DNA of 64,000 nt from Anisus vortex (taxonomy: Eukaryota > Mollusca > Gastropoda > Planorbidae), in the NCBI GenBank assembly GCA_949126835.1, contig CASBPS010000042.1:558001-622000 (forward strand), read 5' to 3'. Position numbers and translations under genes: made by a program. Position 1 is the first letter of the stretch. Every line of letters starts with the position of its first letter. Positions 23,572 to 35,756 of the stretch are shown piece after piece. The notes below the pieces were generated by a model, which saw only the letters and a list, made by a program, of their open reading frames with translations, made no database searches and was not told where the DNA came from.

Positions 23572-24185
23572 TTACAGACGCTCCTTCTATAAAAAGATTA
23601 TTGCGTCCTACGCTGATCCGTGGTCCGAGTATAGTCTTGCATTTTTATTAATGTTTTAAGTGATGTTAAATTACTGATTTTCATGGTTTGTTTAGGCAAC
23701 CAATTCTATGCTTGAATGTCACTCGGAAAGAAAAAGTACTTATATGCATAAAGAAACAAGGAACGTGTTTTTGTCTTTATGTTTATCTGAGCTTTACAAC
23801 AGGTTGTTATTGGGTTGTATTTCTAAATTAGATTTTAATGCCTTCTGTAATATTACTATTTTACTCTTTGCCCTCTGTATTCTAGTGTTTCTAGTTTTAG
23901 TGATTTGACTATTGGTGTAATTCTTGTCAATTGTGAATATTCGCTAGTTATGAACCTTGCAGCTCTATTCTGAATTTGTTCTAGTTTTTCAATGTTTTCT
24001 TTAGTTGATTGGTCCCATACAGGTGCTGGATATTATAGTATAGGCCTAACTAATGTGAGAGAGCATTTTAGTTTTATATTTTTATTACATTTGTAAAAGT
24101 CCCTTTTTATGAATCCTAATGTTTTGTTTGATTTTCTAATTACTTCATCAATATAATAAATCCAAGATAACTTATTATTTATTAT
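23572..24185 (-). mobile_element. L2/CR1-like LINE fragment, 3' part of reverse transcriptase
   Basis: On the minus strand, from 24185 downward, one reads EVIRKSNKTLGFIKRDFYKC, then SLTLVRPILYYPAPVWDQST, KENIEKLEQIQNRAARFITS and SLKLETLE. This is the conserved thumb and C-terminal region of L2/CR1-group LINEs. The last ~300 bases are frameshifted. The 3' end is the ACGCTCCTTCTATAAAAAG block that recurs at 1499, 30205, 39961, 44009 and 54430 and matches the SINE tail at 1180-1217. Dead copy, 5' truncated exactly where the modular repeat arm begins. Confidence 0.85.
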
Positions 24186-26492
24186 TGAACGAATAGGACC
24201 GGAAAAGGCGGTACACTATCAATTTTTAGGTTCACAATGCACCTTGAGATTTGTCAAAAAAAACGTACACACAGCTATGTGTGGAAATTTCACACGGCGT
24301 AATTCTGGCAGGGGGAGGGGGTGAGCAAGGTATTTCCTCTAGACAATACATTCTTTTTTTTTAAAATAATTAAAGCCTTTATAATAAAGCTGTTCAAAAA
24401 TTAATCTAAGAAGAATGACAAACATACTATTGAAAGCAGTAAATGCGTACTAACAAAAACATCATAGTAGCTACTAAGGTGTTTTGAAAAATTAATTTTC
24501 ATTATAAAGCATTAATTTTTTATTTGCCTATTTTGTTCAATTTTGTTTCTAATTTGAGAAGTGCTATTGTCTAAGCTGTTAAATGTTTATGTTAATTAGA
24601 ATGCAAATTGTAAAGTAAAAATAATCTTTAACAATTAATAATTGTTTACGACATATAAAAGCCTATTACTTCCCTTGATTTTTTGAATGTTTGAATTGAC
24701 TCCATATGTCTACATTTATATTTAAGAAGCTTGAAATGTATTATGGCTTTTTTTGTGTGTAACAATACATTATAAATATATTTAACTAAGTATATGTAGT
24801 TATTTTTATTGAACATATAAAATGTAATATGTTTGTTGAATGGACTTTAAATTCAAAGAGGAAAACATTTACAATTTTGCAAATAAAGTTTATTTGTTTT
24901 AACTTATGTAACTAAGCATGTATAGAATCTTGATGCTAGAATATACTAATCTAATGTTTTTAAAATACAAAGTTCTTACTGTACTTTAGTTTTTAACTTT
25001 TTTCTATCATTAAAATTTCTCCTTCCATTTACATCCCGTACATTTTTAGGAGATTATCTATCTCCTCTCATCAATCCATGTTTAAAAATTAAAAAAAAAT
25101 TTCAACCAAAGCCAGTAGGCATGTGTTTAATTATTTATACTTTTTTTAAATATTTGGTTTGTTCTTTGTGATTTTGTTTAAATCAATTCTATGTAAAATT
25201 ATTCTATAAATCAAAATAAACAAAAGAGAAACTGAAACTAATTTTAAAAATAGAATGTAAATCAAAATGATATAGTAATATTTTAGTTACTGATTTTTAT
25301 TTATGTGGGAATCATTTGTCTAAAATTCTGAATTGCTATTGCTTTTATAACTAATTATTGCTCATCCGTATTGAACTAGTCCAATGTCCAATTTGGTAAA
25401 ACCCTCACATCTTCTTGTCTTACTTTCAATCCAATTGACAAGTTTTCACGATTATGCATGCACGCTGAATCTAAAAGGTCGATACTTTTCATAACGGCCG
25501 ATCTTATTATTTAATTTATTAATTTACATGCCCTGCTGCGTACCTGGTTGTTCTGAGAGAAAGAAAAGATGTAGAGCATAAAATTATTTCAGGAAATATG
25601 TTGCCGAAAGAAAACGTTTGATTTTGAACATCAGACGAGAAGAATCAGTTATTCTGAATGTAAAATATTTTTAAATTTAAATTAAGCGGAAAAAAATGAA
25701 GTACATGCAAGCATTGAGCCTGATCTATATGGTTTTAAATTAGTGTATGCTAGTTGTAACTAACACATTTTAATTAAACTTAACACGTCGACTATGTACT
25801 ATAGCATACTCACTTTTGATGTTTAAAACCCTACGTCATTGCATAGTCAATAAAAAAAAATCTTTTATTTTTTAAATTTTTTTTTTTAATTTAATGTTGT
25901 GTTTTATAGTCATATTATTAAGTATCTAAAATTGCACTGACTATTTCATTTGTGTTTACCTTAGGCTTATTGCTCCAATGCTTACTATTAAAAATTAACA
26001 TTACAATTACAGCAGAATTTCGCGGATGCTGTAAACAGTTTCAGTCATACCTCGGCTTTCGTTGACGTCTGTACCTAGACCTGTTTTGGATGAGTTTGGT
26101 GCGCCCAACCCTCTACGTATTAATAGTGATCACGAAATCAAGTTATTGCCATGGTTACGGAGACATTTAGGAACCTCTCCCATGAGTTAACCCATCCATT
26201 GACTCTATGAACATTTGATTTTTAAACTCTACAAGCTATGAGATCAAAAGTTATAGAACTTAACGAGTCCATAAGATGTCCAAACAAATTTTAAATTCCT
26301 ATTTGATTAATGCCAATGCTAATGAATGGCTAGGTCACAAGCTGGTAACAAAATTAACTTTAACCTCTCTAAATTAATTCAATTTGTGTTTTTACAAAAC
26401 AAATAAAATGTGTGCATATCCAATGACTAAATCTACAACAATTATTGTGATACTTCTGACTTAACCCTTGTGTATATTATGTGGAATAATGT

Positions 26493-27173
26493 GTTAACTT
26501 TGTGATGATTATGTGTGCCGATATATTTGTGTTCTTGTATTTCTGTTAAGTGTGTGGTGATTGTGTGTGCCGATATATTTTGTGTTCTTGTATTTCTGTT
26601 AAGTGTGTGATGATTGTGTGTGCCGATGTATTGGTGTTCCTGTATTTCTGTTAAGTGTGTGGTGATTGTGTGTGCCGATGTATTTGTGTTCTTGTATTTC
26701 TGTTAAGTGTGTGGTGATTGTTTGTGCGGATGTATTTGTGTTCTTGTATTTCTGTTAAGTGTGTGGTGATTGTGTGTGCCGATGTATTTGTGTTCTTGTA
26801 TTTCTGTTAACTTTGTGATGATTATATGTGCCGATATATTTGTGTTATTGTATTTCTGTTAAGTGTGTGGTGATTAATGTGTGCGATGTATTTGTGTTCT
26901 TGTATTAATGTTAACTTTGTGGTGATTTTGTGTGCCGATGTATTTGTGTTATTGTATTTCTGTTAACTGTGTGGTAATTGTGTCTGTGCCGATGTATTTG
27001 TGTTCTTGTATTTATGTTAACTGTGTGATGATTGTGTGTGCCGATGTATTTGTGTTCTTGTATTTCTATTAACTATCTGGTGATTGTGTGTGCGATGTAT
27101 TTGTGTTCTTGTATTTATGTTAACTTTGTAATGATTGTTTGTGCCGATGTATTTGTGTTCTTGCATTTCTGTA
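26493..27173. repeat. 52-bp minisatellite, about 13 units
   Basis: The unit contains GTGTGTGCCGATGTATTTGT and TTCTTGTATTTCTGTTAA. Copies differ by point changes (AAG/ACT after GTTA) and small indels. Strand asymmetry is strong: G and T dominate the plus strand. Not a CRISPR array, as there are no spacers. Confidence 0.95.
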
Positions 27174-28039
27174 AAAACAATTTACATGAGCAAACTCTAT
27201 ATTAAAATAAAAGTTAACAGTTTCGCGACTGGAGGGAACAATTAGAACAATACAGAAAGTGAAAATTGACATACGGTGAGAATTTAGCATCTAAAAAAAT
27301 TGAGATTTCTAGCATTAAGTTAAATTATATTTTTTAAAAGACATACATTTAAATGACGTTGCCTTGAAAATATTGTAAGATAGTATACATATGTAGTAAA
27401 CAAAGTTGGAACAAATAATTTTTTTTGAAAAAAAATATTTTAATTACCTCTTTGTGACTCCTTTTCAACAAACTTACTGAATTGTAGGCTATATATTAAA
27501 AAACAAAGAATACATAGACTTTTGTAGACAAACAAACATATTAAATTGTATATATTAGATAACAAACTTAGTAAATGGCATACATACTAATTTATTACAA
27601 AAATTATTCCATCCTACATTTTCTAAATCTACGACATCTGGAGCAACTTCTAACCAAGGGAAATAATTGCTATTTTGTATGTAGTATGGAAATATTTTTT
27701 TTTTACCTAATTAACAATTTACATTCAAATAAAAAAAAGATTTGTAAAAAATTATAAATAAAATTTGTAAATCATAAAAGTAATAAAAACATAAATGCAA
27801 GATTGATCAATTATTATTATTACATTTAGTAATAATTTATACAACACCTTTTAAGCTACTAGCTTGTTTTCATTAGTACGCATTTACTTCTTTTTATGGC
27901 AGCAGATTGTTAACAACATTTACAATTTTTCAACGGCCTTATAAATAAGGCTTTAAGAATTGAAATGAAAGAGAATAAGAATATATGGATGCTAATAACT
28001 TTAATTATATTTTGTACATATATTGTTATGTATATATAC

Positions 28040-28770
28040 ATGTACTATACACAATAACTTTATTTCAAAGAAACGTTACCTGTAAGAAAAGAATGGAGAG
28101 CCTAGAAGGCGAATTCAAAACATTGTCGACTAACATTGTCGCAAATAGAGCTTGCGCCATCGTCCAAAGGAACCTCAAGGGATGCTCCACCAGGATCCAG
28201 ACCCATTGTTATAAAAGTTTAGCTCGTCCCATCCTGGAGTACGCATCGACTGTGTGGGATCCTCATCAACAACACCTGATATCTAAGCTGGAGAGGATCC
28301 AACGTCGAGCGGCACGTCGTATCTTACAGGACTAGCGCCTTAAAACTAGCGCCTCAGCTTTGCTGGCCCAACTCCAATAGGAGCCCCTACAACACCGCAG
28401 AGCGATAAACAAGGTCACCACTATTTACAAGATCGTGAACCGCCACGGGGAAATGTCCACTCAGCCAGGCCGAATCCAACAGGTGCCCCGCTCTACCCGA
28501 GGCCATCAGCTCAAGCTGCATGTCCCACATGCACACACCGTCAGCCATTAGGATGTGGAACACCCTGGACCAGGCCTCCATCAATGCCCCTACAGTTCAG
28601 GCTTTTAAATCGTCACTGAAGGGCTGGTCTAAAAACCTTAAGTGACACTCTGTCATCCGTTTATAATTGTTGCTTGTGATGCTTTTTATTTTTTGTGTAT
28701 TTAAATTGTGGACTCTTTCCTCGGTTCTAACGGGGTCTTCACAGTATTATGAAGAAGAATAAGAAGAAGA
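28040..28770 (+). mobile_element. LINE 3' fragment (reverse transcriptase C-terminus)
   Basis: The plus strand encodes CAIVQRNLKGCSTRIQTHCY, SLARPILEYASTVWDPHQQ and KLERIQRRAARRILQD, then a stop at 28333. Recognisable C-terminal sequence continues in shifted frames to about 28640 (PLQHRRAINKVTTIYKIVN). This is the L2/CR1/Jockey-type RT tail. The 3' UTR ends in a GAAGAAGAATAAGAAGAAG tail, then the host right arm resumes at ACATATAATTGCTCAC. 5' truncated, dead. Confidence 0.85.
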
Positions 28771-29150
28771 ACTACATTGAAATAACATATAATTGCTCAC
28801 AGCCTCCATTTCCACCCTTCTCGTAATAAACCGTTAAGAGACAAATAAAAATGTAAAATGAAATTTCCACACATAATTGTGCTTACGTTTTCATAAGGCT
28901 TAAAAATCGAGCTGAAGAATCAGTTCACTGGTATTTATATACAAGAACAAATACAATTATACATTACTCATACAGGATATATTAACAAAAGTTACTGTAA
29001 AGTTTGTCTCAGGTGTCATGCTACTAGTTTTCTATATTTTTTAATTTGCAATTTGTATGCAATAAGCTTAGCTCCTCACACTTTTTAATTTGTAGAATCT
29101 TTGTTTAAAAGTTTAATAACAGACATTACTAAATAGAATTACACGAATGT

Positions 29151-29934
29151 AGCCTAATGTTTAAAAAGATCTTTGCCAGTGCCAATAGTCTGAAAAAACT
29201 TTTATTTTTCGCATCCAGCAGTTAAGATTCCCCTCCCCCCATTATTTAAAATTATAATATTAGTTTTTGTTGGTTGTTCTTGCAATCATTTTTCTGGCAG
29301 TTGTAGAATGTAGACTTGCTAGTAACTCATCAGTATTTGTTAACGTATCCTAAACCCAAAGATGAAAATTCATTTAATACCTTGAAATTGACTGTTGAAA
29401 ATTATTAAGTTCTTCAAGGTGTTAGTTATTATATGTTTTCAGTAGTTGTTTTTTTGATATATTGAAATTTATATTGGATAAACTGGTACATTTCTATAAA
29501 TGAACATTTTGGTTTGTAAATTAAAGCTTTTGTCTATTAAAATGTCTACATAATTTCCTTTTTTAAAAATCAAATTGATATCCTCTTCCTTGCCACTTTA
29601 GATTTATTGACCGTAAGGAGTACCAAATGATTTCTTTTTTGTATAATGTATCTCATATTTCATCGATATAAATCATTTATGTGTTAAAGGAGAAATTAGG
29701 TCATATTTAGTTTTAATATTTTTATCATACTACATAGATTACCTAAAATGTTATAATCTATTCTTTTAACACGCACTTGTATAGGTCATACATTTTAGGC
29801 CTATGCAATGGAGTATACTATGTAGTTTAAAAATTCACATATTTGGTATGGGAATGAAAACTAAACATTATTTCCACAGGCACATTATTTATAGGGAATT
29901 CATCCATTCCTCGCAATAAAGCAAAGTGTACACC
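29151..29934. other. Unassigned AT-rich DNA
   Basis: No recognisable gene or element. Confidence 0.5.
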
Positions 29935-30125
29935 AGGGGTAGGCAACCTTTTGATAATGCTGTGCCAAAGTAGGATTTCTAACTCATTTAGCATTCCAAA
30001 AGCCTAAAAGTAATTCTGCTCTAGCATCTCAATATATTGCTGAAAATATATGGATTCCGCGTGCCATTAAAACTATCTCTGCGTACCAAGTCTTGCACGC
30101 ATGCCGTAGGTTGCCGATCTCTAGT
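29935..30125. mobile_element. hAT-type MITE
   Basis: Starts CAGGGGTAGGCAACCTTTTG and ends CGTAGGTTGCCGATCTCTAG, the same family as 39541 and 48289 (shared TGTGCC(A/G)AAGT and AATTTAGCAT blocks). Target duplication unclear. Confidence 0.65.
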
Positions 30126-30204
30126 CTAAACTATTGAGTCAACAAATGCTTGACCTAAAATCCCTTAGTAGGCTGTTAGCACTAAAAACTGACTCGCTGT
30201 CTAT

Positions 30205-30300
30205 ATATTACATACGCTCCTTCTTTAAAGAATATTATTGCTCGTCCGTGTCTGAAACTAGTGTATTTATTTATGTTGGTTTCTTGTAAGAAGAAGAAAC
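30205..30300 (-). mobile_element. L2/CR1-like LINE 3' terminal fragment
   Basis: TTACATACGCTCCTTCTTTA at 30208, followed by the AAGAATATTATTGC and CTGAAACTAGTG blocks, matches the 3' end of the LINE at 23572. Confidence 0.5.
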
Positions 30301-31127
30301 CTGGCTTATGTTTTCTTACAAGGTGTACTATGTACATTGTTTCTAATGCTTCTAATAATAAGTGTACTTACTTGTATAGCTGCCATCTTCCAATTATGTT
30401 AGTTATTTTTATTTAACTGTTTGTCTTGTCCATGTCAATTAAGCGAAGCGTCCGTTATAACATTACATAACATTACTAATATACTAATGAAGGAAATACC
30501 GTTGACGAGAAAAAAAAAAACATTATTCTCACTACGATTACGAGTTGTTGTTTTTTTTTGCTTTTTTTGTTGGTGTTGGGAGGACAAGGGTTACTCCTGC
30601 TCCACTTGGTGTGGGTTAGATGGTGTCTGTGGTGAAAGTAGTGAGTAAGGTGAAAGTAATATTGACTATAATCTTACTGTTCAAAAAGTAATATAATAAT
30701 ATTATTTCTTCTTCTTTATTTTGCTGTCGAGACGCCGTTGGACGAGAAAAAAGTCCACAAATCATGCAGTTAGTTTAAACAAAGTTATTGGTTGATTTCA
30801 ATTTAAACAATTTAAAAGTTTATTGAAATTGTAGACCGCCACCTTATTTCTTTTTTCTAATAGGTAATAGTTACCGTTCTTTTATTATTTGTTGTTCAAC
30901 ATTTAACCCTATATGGTATACATTTATTTTAAAATTGACAAAAAATGTTTCCTTCTATATTTACATCCTATATGGGATATAAATCAATGTAATATTGTTA
31001 GTTTTTATAAAAAAAGTTTTAAAATAAATTTTTAGCTATGTTGCCAAATGGCAACACTGTGCAATCGAGGATATATTTTTCTAATGTTGCCAAAAGGCAA
31101 CAAACCTCTAGAACAAACTAAATAAGA
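30301..31127. other. Unassigned DNA
   Basis: No gene recognised. The ORF at 30421-30648 contains a poly-Lys and poly-Phe run and has no family resemblance. The sentence-like GTTGCCAAATGGCAAC (31041) and GTTGCCAAAAGGCAAC (31086) are short palindromes 45 bases apart. Confidence 0.45.
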
Positions 31128-31285
31128 AACAAATGCTTGACACAATATAAAATCAATACAAACAAATTCTTGACACAATATAGAACCAATACAAACAGAT
31201 GCTTGACATAATATATAAACAATACAAACAGACGATTGACACAATATATAAACAAATACTTGACACATTATATACAAACAATACA
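31128..31285. repeat. 33-bp tandem repeat, about 5 units
   Basis: The unit is close to AAACAGATGCTTGACACAAT followed by ATATAAACAATAC. Five imperfect copies lead directly into a TA microsatellite. Confidence 0.85.
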
Positions 31286-31292
31286 AAGTGTT

Positions 31293-31559
<267 letters not shown>

Positions 31560-31965
31560 GAGAGAGATTGTAAACGATGTAAATACTAAAACCAAAAGCA
31601 GCAGCTTTCGGCAGATGGGGCTCGTAAACCTTGATATATAGCTCAACTATGAGAGGGAAACTCCAATCTCAAACTTCCACTGTCTCGCGGCAACAATTGT
31701 TCATGGAGTGGATCAGGGAGTAAACCCTAAAAGAAAATCAGGAGATGGAGTCCCTAAGGCTAACGCGCTATCTCTCTGGCAACTCCTGCGACGCAGATGA
31801 TCACTCGTTGTATCAGCTAACGGTTCCCCTGGAATCACCATCAGCGTGGACAGAGAGAGAGAGAGCCTGCTGCATGGGCAACAAATGGCCTTCTTAAGCA
31901 TCGCCCAAGACATCGAGGCCTCCTTTTCGACTTCCCTCACCCGAACCTGGAGAGGTCTGGAACAA
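31560..31965. repeat. GC-richer insertion, family unknown
   Basis: Base composition jumps relative to the flanks. Contains AGAGAGAGAGAG near 31852 and blocks such as CTTTCGGCAGATGGGGCTCG. It looks like a fragment of an interspersed element lodged in copy D. No motif that I can name. Confidence 0.35.
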
Positions 31966-32328
31966 CCTTAAAAATGTGATCAAGGGAAATAATTGGCCTG
32001 TTTATGTCGTAGGGCAATTTTATTAAATTATGTATAAAATTTCATTGCTACTCAAATAAGATAAAAATAATAAAAATAATCAAAAAAAAATTAATTAATA
32101 GTTTTACATTGTAAATATATATATATACATATATAAACCATATTTTTGATACTTACTTGTTTTCATTAGTACACATTTACGTCTTTTAATAGTGGTTTTG
32201 TTTGACACTATAGGCACATTTTTGAACAGCCTTATAGGCTTGAAGATTGTAAAAATAAGATTAGACAGCATAGCGGATATACATTCATAACCCTTTCGAC
32301 TAGTATATAATTACTCACTGCCTCTAGC
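31966..32328. repeat. Modular repeat copy D, right arm, part 1
   Basis: Contains GGGAAATAATTGGCCTG (31984), TTTATGTCGTAGGGCA (32000), TTTGAACAGCCTTATAGGC (32221) and AAGATTAGACAGCATAGCGG (32257), all right-arm landmarks. Interrupted at about 32329 by the retroposon. Confidence 0.6.
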
Positions 32329-35300
32329 TTCCCCACACAACGTGTAAATCTTTCGCCTTTTACTAAAGATTTCCGTTTTTCGTTGTGTGGCGAGGTGCAG
32401 ATGAGTACGTAATGTACTCTCGGTCACTTTCTACAAATTTCTGATCATCACCACCTATCAAGAAACCTGACTGTATCAGTACTACTACACACAAGAGACC
32501 ACGACTTCCAGAGGCCACTCGAGGCCGTCCTCTTGAAACGCTTGTGCAGACCTAAACGTGGCCAATCTTGGTCGTCCCTCGGAGACACTTGGCGACTACA
32601 CGTGGCCAACCTTGGTCGAAGGCCTTTCCAGATCGAGTGCAACATCTCCCGAGGGCAGAGGTTACCACGCCCACACTCCGGAGACCAGCCACCGTACCAC
32701 CGGCGAGCGACGTCACCTGCTGTCGGAGACCAAGAGACGCCACCCCACAGGAACCGCACAGGGCAACACACTAGACGATCCTGTTTGTTAGCTGAGGGGT
32801 AAGTGTGCTACCATTTAGTTTTTCCCCGAGTTCGACCATGGCAACCACCCCTCCCCCTACAACACACTATTAAGTAAGAAAAGAAGCCTTAGATGCAGGT
32901 TTTTTGCACGGACCAGACACTTTGGTCCTCGAGTTGACAGGAGCCAACGCGGCACGACACAGCTATATGGTTAAAGTCATGTCTACCATTGGCTTAAAAG
33001 CCGACGATGTAAGAGCCCTATACCGCTTCGAAGGCCCCTCACCATGGTTCTTGAAAACCACCCCCGGAATTAGAAGCAAAAGTATAAATCAAGAATTTGG
33101 AGACAAAGAGTTTTTTCACATAAAAATCAAACCCTACCAGCCTGACCTAGTTAAAATTACACTACATGGGATCTTAGCTGAGGTCAAGGAGGGCTTTATA
33201 AAAAAGATCTTCATCGACCTCGCGGAAACCGATACAAACGTTCAAATAGAAAGACCCAAAAACTCCCCAGCGGATAAGTGGACAACGGTGTTAAAACCAC
33301 GGAAAGACCGCGAGGTCCCGCATTTCCTCACTATTGAATATGAGGGAGATCCGCGCCTTCTGTTGACGGTCCCTGGGAGGCGCCAGCGCTGCTACCGCTA
33401 CCAGGAAGACAGCCACTGGCCAAATCAGTGCCCACAGAGGAGGACATATGCCAAGGCGGCAGCCCGACCTAGAAGGCCTCCCCGCCCCCCCATGCTATAC
33501 AGGAGGACCCATGTGGACATGCGGCAACCCTTATGACCGTCGACAAACAGGGTGAATCTGCCCCGGCAATCCACCTCTCCGATCCACAGAAGAACCTGCA
33601 GGCCTCAACAACTCCTGCTCGCCTTGATCCTACGTCAACAATCCACGTGCCCGATCCACAGGTGGCACATTTAGATACTGCAGCCGAACCTGCTCCCCCG
33701 ATCACCGTACCACCCCCTGCATTAAATATCCAAGAGACCCCTGTGAAAACTTCCCTTCCCCCCCAAAAAAAAAGCGAACCAAATCAACAAAGCGCCCCTT
33801 CCATTTAATTGCCTCCCCCACTAATCCACGCGAGCCGGCATACCTGGTCGAGCATGGAGAAATTCTGTACCGAATGAGATATAGAAAAAAAGGAACCTAT
33901 GTCGGCTACTATGTCGCCCGAGAGGAGCCCGACGATCCTGATGACCCCAATTATATAGATTACGAACGTGCAACAGGAAGGAAACCTCCACAATCAAAGG
34001 AAGATATTGACGACTCCAACACCACAGAAGGGGTATATCGCAATATCATACCTTACTTGAACGGCCTCCCTGCTCTCAGAGGAGAGCCGGAGAAAACACT
34101 AGAGAAGACAGACGAAATGGAAACGAACAAGGCAGACAAAGAGGAGCTAAATAAGACCCTAGAGAACGCTGTTTAACAACCAAGGCACACCTCTTGGGCC
34201 GAAGAAACAGAAGTAGAAGAAGTAGAAATGGACCCCGACAAGACTCCGCCCCGCTTATTAATAGACATGGAGAAATAAAGCCTTTTCGAGTCAAACTACA
34301 AAATATGCTCGCTTTACATGTCAAACTATTGCTAAATACACGATACGATGAAATTTAAAAAGGTTATTTTTAGACATTTTTCCCCTTGGATAATATAGCA
34401 AAACAAACACACACACTACGACCAGACGACGAGGACACGCAGAGCCAACCAACTGACTTCACGATCGGGTGATTTCGATACACAGAGAGAAGCGGTTGCC
34501 ATGCGTTGCGCAGAGGAAGGAACTCGGTAGCACACTGAGGCCCCTCTTCTACACTCCTATACTTTGTTTTCCCTTTTCTTGTTACATTGTTACATGTACA
34601 TGTATTTTACCTTTAAACATTTACCAATGTACATATTACAATATTTTAACGACTACGAAATTCAAGACAAAAACCGTCTTGACACAGCCAACCCAATAAA
34701 CGGCAAAAAAATATCAGCCCCCACCCCCTCCCTCGACACGAGTGGCCGGCCGGAGGTCTCCAGGTCCCGTGGCGGGAGGGGAGGGAAACTAGAAAAGCCG
34801 TGTGGACACCGTCCTACACACTTGCCTCCTAAAACGCCCAAAGTTATTTCAACTCCGTCAGAACACATAAACTCCAACCTGAAGGGGAAGGGATGGAGAT
34901 TTGTATTAAACTTGTAACGATGTAACACCACCCGCCTCTCTCCTACGCTGGCAGTGGCGCTGTGGAGGCCACATACGAGAGTCAGTGATCGACTCAACGT
35001 CCTACAGACGGCGGGAGAGACAAGCGAGGGAAGTCATGCTACCACCCAAACTTCTTACAATTGCTAAAACGATTACCTCTACCCCCTCCTTACACTAAAT
35101 AAAGTGAAGGCGAACAATTTTTACCACACAATGTTATAGAAGAGTCATTGTCTATGTACATATAGTTATATGCCCAAGATAACATTTTCTCCGCCAATAA
35201 TTTCATGAATTTCGTTTTAACTGTATCCTGAATAAGGGACATAAGCATATAAATATATAACATTTAATTTCATTGCTGTCTCCTATCCTTTTGATTTGGT

Positions 35301-35756
35301 TAAAACTAAATATAACAGTCTTCTATCCTTTCTTCCTATTGCAAAACATACCACTATACATATACTATAATATTCAAAAAGACTACATTACTCAAACGTA
35401 ATTATTGAATCGAACCCTAATTCAATACCAATGTACATTTTATTTACAATTTTCAAGATACGTTATAAATGAATGCATTATTTCAAATGATACATTTTGT
35501 TAATGTAAGTATGGAAGCTATGAACGAATGAATTATACTGTTACGTAAAATAAACGAAATGAATGGAAGTAAAACTGGATTAGCTAGAAAAAAATTTATT
35601 TCGATCAATTTTTTGTTTCAAATCCTCTTTATTGTCTTATATCATTTAGAATTGTAAAAATGGAAATATCTGTCTTCTACCCTTTCTCTAAATGTATAAA
35701 AATATAAATACTATTGTACATGCCTTTAACAAATAAACATTGTTGAAAAAAAAGAA
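32329..35756 (+). mobile_element. ORF1-only retroposon with poly(A)-like tail
   Basis: A 3.4-kb GC-richer block split into the right arm of copy D. It has a 5' GC-rich leader (with the CGTGGCCAA(T/C)CTTGGTCG unit twice, near 32558 and 32603), a broken zinc-knuckle ORF (32904-34176), a long AT-rich 3' region with AATAAA just before the end, and a terminal A-rich stretch at about 35742-35757. About 73 bases of host arm (from AAGATTAGACAGC) occur on both sides (32255-32328 and 35760-35833) at roughly 77% identity. This is either a very long, old target duplication or two arm copies meeting. No reverse transcriptase, integrase or LTR seen. Confidence 0.55.
32904..34176 (+). pseudogene. CCHC zinc-knuckle protein (ORF1/Gag-like), frameshifted
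   Basis: Frame one (32904-33536, 210 residues) has an N-terminal region with KVMSTIGLKADDVRALYRFE and FHIKIKPYQPDLVKITLHG. It ends in CYRYQEDSHWPNQCP, a CCHC knuckle whose second Cys reads Tyr (TAC in place of TGC). A Pro-rich middle lies in a second frame (33533-33808). A third frame follows a C/A homopolymer at 33761-33772 and reads KRPFHLIASPTNPREPAYLV then KKGTYVGYYVAREEPDDPDD, ending at 34176. So at least two frameshifts and one knuckle mutation. Zinc knuckles bind nucleic acid in retroelement ORF1/Gag proteins. I do not recognise the acidic C-terminal domain. A captured host CCHC gene is an alternative. Confidence 0.55.

Larger units (their letters stand above)
24186..29150. repeat. Modular inverted-arm repeat, copy C
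   Basis: The left arm starts at GAACGAATAGGACCGGAAAA (24186) and runs through AAGCCTTTATAATAAAGCTG (24373) to about 25300. The right arm is seen from 27200, with the reverse-complement blocks AGCTACTAGCTTGTTTTCAT (27862), ACGGCCTTATAAATAAGGC (27934) and CATAATTGTGCTTACG (28872). The central modules are largely missing; a 52-bp minisatellite and ~1 kb of unassigned AT-rich DNA (25330-26490) take their place. A LINE interrupts the right arm. Confidence 0.6.

Noticed and set aside
23708..23908. 66-residue plus-strand ORF with hydrophobic C-terminus
   Set aside because: Antisense of the L2/CR1-like LINE on the minus strand.
26493..27173. Regular repeats that could suggest a CRISPR array
   Set aside because: Units are contiguous 52-mers without unique spacers, in animal DNA; this is a minisatellite.
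30421..30648. 75-residue ORF with KKKK and FFCFFCW runs
   Set aside because: Built on poly-A and poly-T tracts; no homologous family.
32448..32802. Several overlapping ORFs in the retroposon leader
   Set aside because: GC-rich sequence has few stops in any frame; no frame shows a recognisable domain and they overlap on both strands.
34076..34997. ORFs downstream of the CCHC pseudogene (34469, 34564, 34662)
   Set aside because: No reverse transcriptase, endonuclease or protease motifs; low-complexity 3' region.
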